From Pseudomonadota bacterium (GTDB taxonomy: Bacteria > Pseudomonadota > Gammaproteobacteria > Xanthomonadales > Rhodanobacteraceae), in assembly GCA_021805685.1 (NCBI GenBank), contig JAJZET010000025.1, forward strand, positions 1 to 43,562: a stretch of 43,562 nucleotides of DNA, read 5' to 3'. A program made the translations under genes and the position numbers. Shown one piece after another: positions 37,212 to 43,562 of the stretch. Under the pieces are notes generated by a model. The model worked only from the letters and a program-made list of their open reading frames with translations, did not search any database and was not told the DNA's origin. How positions within the stretch are numbered: the first letter of the stretch is position 1; each line of letters opens with the position of its first letter.

Positions 37212-38255
37212 ATGCCTAACCCAAGCCACTATACCGGCCCCGCAGGCCACCACGATCCCGCCGCCATGGCATCCGTTCAGACAGGGGTACTGCTGGTGAA
37301 CCTCGGCACGCCCGCCGCGCCCACGGCGAAAGCGCTGCGCCCCTGGCTCGCCGAATTCCTGTCCGACCGGCGTGTGATCGACTACCCGCGCTGGCTGTGG
37401 TGGCCAATCCTGCATGGCGTGATCCTCCGCGTGCGTCCGCGACGTTCCGCCCACGCCTATGCGCGCATCTGGGACGAGCAAGGGTCGCCGCTGCGCTGGC
37501 GCAGCGAGGCGCTGGCGAATGCGCTGCAGGCCGAACTTGGCCCGGAAGTACGCGTGGCGCTGGCGATGCGCTACGGCGCACCGGCCGTGGCAGAGGTCAT
37601 CGCGCAACTGCAGCGCGACGGCATGCGCCGCCTGCTGGTGCTGCCGCTGTACCCGCAGTATTCCGCCACCTCCACCGGGTCGGTGATCGACGCGGTAGCC
37701 GACGCGATGAAGGCGTTGCGCTGGCCGCCCGAGCTGCGCATCGTCAACGACTATCACGGCGAACCGGACCATATCGATGCACTGGCCACCAGCATCGAAA
37801 ACTGGTGGGACAAGCATGGCCGTGGCGACAAGCTGCTGCTTTCCTTCCATGGCATACCTGAGCGCTACGTGCGCCTCGGCGATCCGTACGCCGACCAGTG
37901 CCGCGCCACCGCGCGCCTGCTGCGCGAGCGGCTGCGGCTGGACGAGTCGCAACTGGTGCTGAGCTTCCAGTCGCGGGTCGGCCGCGAACGTTGGCTGGAA
38001 CCCTATACCGACGCCACCGTGCGCCGCCTGGCCGGCGAAGGCGTGAAACGGCTGGACGTGGCCTGCCCCGGCTTCGCGGTGGATTGCCTGGAAACGCTGG
38101 AAGAAATCGCGCTGCAGAACCGCGAGTTCTTCGTGGCCGCCGGCGGCGAGGACCTGCGCTACATCCCGGCGCTCAACGACAGCCCCGAACAGGTACGCAG
38201 CCTCGCCGCGCTGGTACGCCGCCAGCTGAGTGGCTGGCCCGGCTTCGACACGTGA
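37212..38255 (+). CDS. hemH: Ferrochelatase
   Basis: GVLLVNLGTPAAPTAKALRPWLAEFLSDRRVIDYPR, LLVLPLYPQYSATSTGSVIDAV, LLLSFHGIPERYVRLGDPYADQCRATARLL, LDVACPGFAVDCLETLEEI. Confidence 0.96.
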   Translation: MPNPSHYTGPAGHHDPAAMASVQTGVLLVNLGTPAAPTAKALRPWLAEFLSDRRVIDYPRWLWWPILHGVILRVRPRRSAHAYARIWDEQGSPLRWRSEALANALQAELGPEVRVALAMRYGAPAVAEVIAQLQRDGMRRLLVLPLYPQYSATSTGSVIDAVADAMKALRWPPELRIVNDYHGEPDHIDALATSIENWWDKHGRGDKLLLSFHGIPERYVRLGDPYADQCRATARLLRERLRLDESQLVLSFQSRVGRERWLEPYTDATVRRLAGEGVKRLDVACPGFAVDCLETLEEIALQNREFFVAAGGEDLRYIPALNDSPEQVRSLAALVRRQLSGWPGFDT

Positions 38256-39103
38256 GCAGTCCACGCGCGCGGCACCTCGCGCTGCCACAACTTACGCTCG
38301 CCGCGCTGGAATGGGGCGAACCGGACGCGCCGCCGCTGCTCGCCCTGCACGGCTGGCTGGACAACGCCGGCAGTTTCGCCATGCTGGCGCCGCTGCTCGC
38401 CCAGCGGTGCCGGGTGATCGCACTGGACCTGCCCGGACATGGCCACTCCGACCACCTGCCGGCCGGCGCCAGTTATCACCCCATCGACCAGGCACGTACC
38501 GTGCTCGCCGCGCTCGATGCGCTGGGACTGCGGCGCTGCCGCCTGCTGGGCCATTCGCTGGGCGCCGGCATCGCGTCGCTGGTCGCGGCCGCCGCGCCTG
38601 CGCGCGTCGAGCACCTGCATCTGATCGAAGGGCTGGGTCCGCTGGGCGACGACGGCACGCACACGCTGCAGCGCTATCGCGACGCGCTGGCCGCGCCGCC
38701 GGCCAGCGGCAAGACGCTGCGCGTGTTCCGCAGCATCGACCAGGCCGCCAGTGCCCGCGCCATCGCCAGTGGCCTCCCCGCCGAGCTCGCACGCCCGATC
38801 ATCGAGCGCGGCCTGCGCGAAGCCGACGGCGGCTGGCAATGGCGCAGCGACCCCCGCCTCGTGCGCCCCACCGCGGTACGGTTGGCCGAAACGCAGATCC
38901 GCGCCCTGCTGGCCGGCATCGAAGCACCAACCTCCCTGCTGCTTTCGCAACCCGCCACGCCCTACCTGCCCACGCTGCAGATGGAGGCTCGCGCCGCCTG
39001 CGTGCCGCGCATAAACGTCGAGCACCTGGCCGGCGGCCACCACCTGCAGCTCGAACATCCGCAGGCGGTGGCGCAATGGGTGCTGCGCCACGCGGCGGGC
39101 TGA
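38252..39103 (+). CDS. Alpha/beta hydrolase (GTG start, 4-nt GTGA overlap with hemH)
   Basis: LLALHGWLDNAGSFAMLAPLLAQRCRVIALDLPGHGHSDHLP, LLGHSLGAGIASLVAAA, NVEHLAGGHHLQLEHP. Confidence 0.88.
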   Translation: MSSPRARHLALPQLTLAALEWGEPDAPPLLALHGWLDNAGSFAMLAPLLAQRCRVIALDLPGHGHSDHLPAGASYHPIDQARTVLAALDALGLRRCRLLGHSLGAGIASLVAAAAPARVEHLHLIEGLGPLGDDGTHTLQRYRDALAAPPASGKTLRVFRSIDQAASARAIASGLPAELARPIIERGLREADGGWQWRSDPRLVRPTAVRLAETQIRALLAGIEAPTSLLLSQPATPYLPTLQMEARAACVPRINVEHLAGGHHLQLEHPQAVAQWVLRHAAG

Positions 39104-39121
39104 CCTCGCCGCGCCGGTGGG

Positions 39122-40323
39122 TTAGCCGGAAATCGCCAGCCGCTCCGAGCGGTACATCTGCACGGTGATGCCGATCGCGACCGCCGCGGCCGCCAGCGTG
39201 CCGGCAAGGCACAGTCCAAGCTGCGCGGCGCCGACGCCGTCGCCGCGCAGCTGCCGCATGATGCCGAGGTTCTGGCCCAGAAGCGGCACCGCGTACATCC
39301 AGGCCTGCGCCTTGATCGGCAGGAAGGCCAGCAAGGCGCTCGGGATCAGCGGCACCATCATCAGCAGCGAAACGTAGGTCTGCGCCTCGCGGTAGCTCTT
39401 GGCGAACGCCGCGACCAGTGTCTGCAGCGAAGCCAGCAGCAGCACCAGCGGCAGCATCAGCAAGAGAACGATGCCAGCGAAGCGCCAGCCCAGGTCCAAC
39501 TCCATGCCCAGCTTCTCGGCGGGAATCAGGTGCCCCACCACCGCGAATGCGAGCAGGGTGATCGCGAGGCTGGCCAGCGAGAACAGGCAGATCGCCGCGA
39601 GCTTGCCGAACAGGATCTTCCAGCGCGCCACCGGGTTGGCGAACAGCGGCTCCAGCGACTGCCGCTCGCGCTCGCCGGCAGTGAGGTCGATGGCGAGGTA
39701 CATGCCGCCCATGAACAGGGTGATCACGAAGAAGTACGGCAGCATCGCAAACAGCAGTACCGCGCGCGACTGCGGAGTAGCCTGATCGCGCTTGGCCACC
39801 TGCACCGGCCAGGCCGTGCCCGGCGAGAGGCCGCGCGCCACCAGCCGCATCGCGCCCTGCTGCCGGGCGTAGGCCTCCACCAGCTTCTGCACGCGCTCCA
39901 CCGCGCTGCTGGTGTCCTGCCGCGAGGAGTCATAGAACATCTCCACCTGCACCGGCTCGCCCTGGCGCCAGGCCTTGCCGTAGCCGGCGCCGATGCGCAG
40001 CACCACGTCGGCATCCTGCTTGCGCACTGCCGTGCCGGGGTCGGCCACCGGTGCGTCCGGTACGATGCCGCCTTCCTCCAGCGCATCGACCAGATGTGGC
40101 GCGTACTGCGCGCCGATCACCGGTACGTGCAATGGCTTGTCGGCTTTGTCCAGCTGCTGGTTGATCTGCACGTTGACCAGCATGACGAACAGCAGCGGCC
40201 CCAGCAGCGGACCGGTGAAGAACGCGCTGAGCAGGGTACGGCGGTCACGCAGGTTTTCGCGCACTTCCTTGAGGAACACGGTGAACGCGGCGCTGCGGCG
40301 ACGGGTTTTCGTGGCGACGGCGT

Positions 40324-40327
<4 letters not shown>
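39122..40327 (-). CDS. ABC transporter permease, NatB-like
   Basis: FTVFLKEVRENLRDRRTLLSAFFTGPLLGPLLFVML...MGGMYLAIDLTAGERERQSLEPLFANPVARWKILFGKLAAI. Confidence 0.85.
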
Positions 40328-41054
<727 letters not shown>

Positions 41055-41058
<4 letters not shown>

Positions 41059-41228
41059 GGGAGGTCGCTCCGGTTGAGGCAGATGTCCCGACGGGCTGCA
41101 AGCATCGACAAGGTAGCCAGCAGCGGCAGCAGGATGACGGTGAGGAAATGCGGCGCCTTGAGCTCGGCCGCCGCAAGCATGGCTGCAGCCCACAGCATGG
41201 CGTTCGCCAGCACGTAATGCCTGCTCAT
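41055..41228 (-). CDS. 57-aa small membrane protein
   Basis: MSRHYVLANAMLWAAAMLAAAELKAPHFLTVILLPLLATLSMLAARRDICLNRSDLP; 4-nt overlaps with both neighbouring genes. Confidence 0.65.
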
Positions 41229-42796
41229 GGCGTGGCTCCGTTGAAGTCGATGAAGAAGGGCGTGTCCTGCAGGCGGTCGAGGCAGCTCGCATCCATGGTC
41301 TTCGGATCGAGCTTCTCGACGAAGTGCTGCACCAGTTGCGGCCCGCAGCCCGCCGACAGCACGCCGTGGCCCTGGCCCTTGAACACCAGCACCCGCGCGT
41401 CCGGCAGGTATTTCGCCACTTCCTCGGCATAGCGCGGGGGCGTGACCGGATCGTACTGGCCGGCCAGCAGCAGCACGGGCTTGTCGATCTTCAGCGGCTG
41501 GCGGAAGTCCGCCGGCCGGGTGCCCTTCGGCCATGCGGAACAGATCGCCTTGTAGGCGTCGATCATGTGCGTGCCGAGCAGGGTACCGGCGTCCTGCGGG
41601 CGCGCGGTAAGCAGGTCGGCGTCCTCGCTGCAGATCACCGAATAGGACATGCCACTGCCGGCAAGGTCGGCCATGTCCACGGTGAGCAGCTTCGCCTGCC
41701 CGAGCAGCGGCCCGACGTCACCATGCGCAGCCGCGTCGATGGACAGCGGCAGCAGCGCAGCCGTGACCGGCGAATAGGCGAACATCCGCACCACGCCGAC
41801 CAGCGAGTCTTCGCTGAGCACGCGCTGTACGGTGCGGTAGCTTTGCGGGTCGCGGAAGCTGACCGGGTGCGGGTTCGCGCGCAGCGCATCGCGCAGCTGG
41901 ATCAAGGTCTGGTAGGGATTGCCGAAGCGCTGTTTGCAGGCGGCGTCGGCGTCGCAACGCGCGAACTGGGCCTTCAGCGCATCGTCGAGGTTCTGCGCGA
42001 AGTCCTCGCCCAGCACCACGTCGTTCGGTACCGTGCTGTCCAGCACGATGCTGCGTACCGCGTCGGGGTAGCGCATCGCGTATTGCTGTGCCACGCGCGT
42101 GCCGTAGGAGACGCCGACCAGGTCGAACTGCGGCACGCCGAGCGCCTTGCGCACGTCGTCCAGGTCCTGCACCGCGTCGGTGGTGGTGTAGTAGCGCGGA
42201 TCGGCATGCGACTGCACCTGCTTCAGGCAGTCGGCGGCCGCGGCGCGCAGCTTGGCAGGGTCGAAGCCGGTGTCATCGTCCGCCGCGGCCTTACCCCCGG
42301 CCTTGCAGTCCAGCGCATTCGATCCGCCGACACCGCGCTGGTCGACCAGCAGGATGTCGCGATGGGCGCGCAGCGGCGCCAGCATGGCGCCGATCTGGCC
42401 GGCGTATTCGGTGGCCGCCTGCCCCGGGCCGCCGGCGAGGAAGGCGAGCATGTCGGGCCTGGCCACCTGCGCGCCGGAACGCAGTACCGCGAGCTTCAAC
42501 GCGATCTTGCGGCCCTGCGGATCGGCGCGATTCTCCGGCACGGTCAACGAGCCGCACCACGCCGCCGTGCTCAGGCCGCTGTTCGGCTGGCCGAGGTCGC
42601 AGGCGGTGAGCGTGAGCCTCCCCAGTCGCCAGGTGTGCGGTGGCGCGGGCTTCACGCTGATCGGCGCGGAGGCCCCGCTCCGCGCCGGGGCCGTCGCCCC
42701 GTGCCGAGGCGACGGCCGCCCTGCATGGGTCGCTGCGATGATCGCGGCGGCCAGCGCAACGATCACGCCCATGCGCTTCCTGGGGTTCATGCTCAT
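41225..42796 (-). CDS. Secreted alpha/beta hydrolase, tripeptidyl aminopeptidase (TAP)-like
   Basis: AFLAGGPGQAATEYAGQIGAMLAPLRAHRDILLVDQRGVGGSNAL, DLVGVSYGTRVAQQYAMRYPDAVRSIVLDSTVP, VLLLAGQYDPVTPPRYAEEVAKYLPDARVLVFKGQGHG. Confidence 0.88.
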   Translation of the reverse strand: MSMNPRKRMGVIVALAAAIIAATHAGRPSPRHGATAPARSGASAPISVKPAPPHTWRLGRLTLTACDLGQPNSGLSTAAWCGSLTVPENRADPQGRKIALKLAVLRSGAQVARPDMLAFLAGGPGQAATEYAGQIGAMLAPLRAHRDILLVDQRGVGGSNALDCKAGGKAAADDDTGFDPAKLRAAAADCLKQVQSHADPRYYTTTDAVQDLDDVRKALGVPQFDLVGVSYGTRVAQQYAMRYPDAVRSIVLDSTVPNDVVLGEDFAQNLDDALKAQFARCDADAACKQRFGNPYQTLIQLRDALRANPHPVSFRDPQSYRTVQRVLSEDSLVGVVRMFAYSPVTAALLPLSIDAAAHGDVGPLLGQAKLLTVDMADLAGSGMSYSVICSEDADLLTARPQDAGTLLGTHMIDAYKAICSAWPKGTRPADFRQPLKIDKPVLLLAGQYDPVTPPRYAEEVAKYLPDARVLVFKGQGHGVLSAGCGPQLVQHFVEKLDPKTMDASCLDRLQDTPFFIDFNGATP

Positions 42797-42993
42797 GCGT
42801 CGGTTCCTGGTTCAAAGATGGATTCAATCGGACGTCCAAACAGCTTTGCGATCTTGAACGCCAGCGGCAGGCTGGGGTCGTACTTGCCGGTCTCGATGGC
42901 GTTGACCGTTTGCCGCGACACCTCGAGCCGCTCGGCAAGATCCGCCTGTGACCAGCCCTGCCCGCTACGCAGTTCACGCACGTGGTTGTTCAT
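42793..42993 (-). CDS. XRE/Cro-CI-type HTH regulator (66 aa)
   Basis: MNNHVRELRSGQGWSQADLAERLEVSRQTVNAIETGKYDPSLPLAFKIAKLFGRPIESIFEPG. Confidence 0.92.
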   Translation of the reverse strand: MNNHVRELRSGQGWSQADLAERLEVSRQTVNAIETGKYDPSLPLAFKIAKLFGRPIESIFEPGTDA

Positions 42994-43009
42994 GCATTGC
43001 GCCAGCCGC

Positions 43010-43562
43010 TCACGTCGCGCTCCCCGACCGGCGCCGATGGAGGATCGTCATCAGCACGGCGCTGACCGCCAGCGATGTCGTGAGGCCGATGAGCAGACCG
43101 CGCTGCCAATCGCTCAACACGTGCCAGCCCAGCAGCAGGATCAACCCGAATACCGCAGCGGCGATACCTACCTGCCAGCGACGCGACAAGCCATCGTCGC
43201 AAACCGCGATCCAGTCGCCGCCGTAACGCCGCGCCGCCCAGCCGCGGCCCAGCGCATGCAGCACCACCATCGCCGGCCAGACGCCGAGGAGCACCGAGCC
43301 ATCCAGCCGGATCACCTTGGCAGCCACCAGGAAGCCGCCGACCAGGCACAGCGCGCCCACCACTGTGCCAGCGAAGGCCAGGCCGACCAGGTTCGTGCGC
43401 TGCTCCAGTTCGTCACTGCCCATCACCAGCCGGAACATCGCGCGGGTCACCAGCAGCACCGGCACCACCGGCAACAGAGCCAGTGCGGCACGCGCCCACA
43501 TGCTCTGCAGATGCCCAATCAGCGGCCAGACCAGCAGCATGATCAGAATGTAGGCCAGCCTC
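43010..43562 (-). CDS. Integral membrane protein; 5' end likely beyond the window
   Basis: Hydrophobic segments (LLVWPLIGHLQSMWARAALALLPVVPVLLVTRAMF...); frame remains open (LAYILI) to the window edge. Confidence 0.65.
   Translation of the reverse strand, partial: RLAYILIMLLVWPLIGHLQSMWARAALALLPVVPVLLVTRAMFRLVMGSDELEQRTNLVGLAFAGTVVGALCLVGGFLVAAKVIRLDGSVLLGVWPAMVVLHALGRGWAARRYGGDWIAVCDDGLSRRWQVGIAAAVFGLILLLGWHVLSDWQRGLLIGLTTSLAVSAVLMTILHRRRSGSAT

Overview
High-GC gammaproteobacterial chromosomal segment; gene content and protein style suggest Xanthomonadales, probably the Rhodanobacter/Dyella group (inference, no search run). Most of the window is ordinary chromosome: gltB (partial), a two-component system next to a secreted phosphodiesterase and a TonB-dependent receptor (TBDR), envC, an S41 protease, a MidA-like methyltransferase, a second TBDR, folate-pathway genes (folK, folB, pteridine reductase) around an MscS channel, osmC, dbpA, a YhiN-type flavoprotein, an ArsR/flavin-reductase pair, an LTA-synthase-like sulfatase, tatABC, a SYLF protein, hemH, and a NatAB-like ABC operon. 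The most interesting accessory content is: (1) a tandem array of three secreted paralogs (25.2-30.0 kb) with a conserved HEWHE (HExxE) motif and six cysteines, two of which carry C-terminal PKD and P-domain modules with a sharp identity break; (2) a stand-alone TnpB with intact RuvC-like residues and no TnpA in the window; (3) an 18-bp perfect Zur-like palindrome upstream of TBDR2; (4) a compact ABC/hydrolase/XRE operon joined by 4-nt ATGA/GTGA overlaps. No rRNA, tRNA or CRISPR array was seen.
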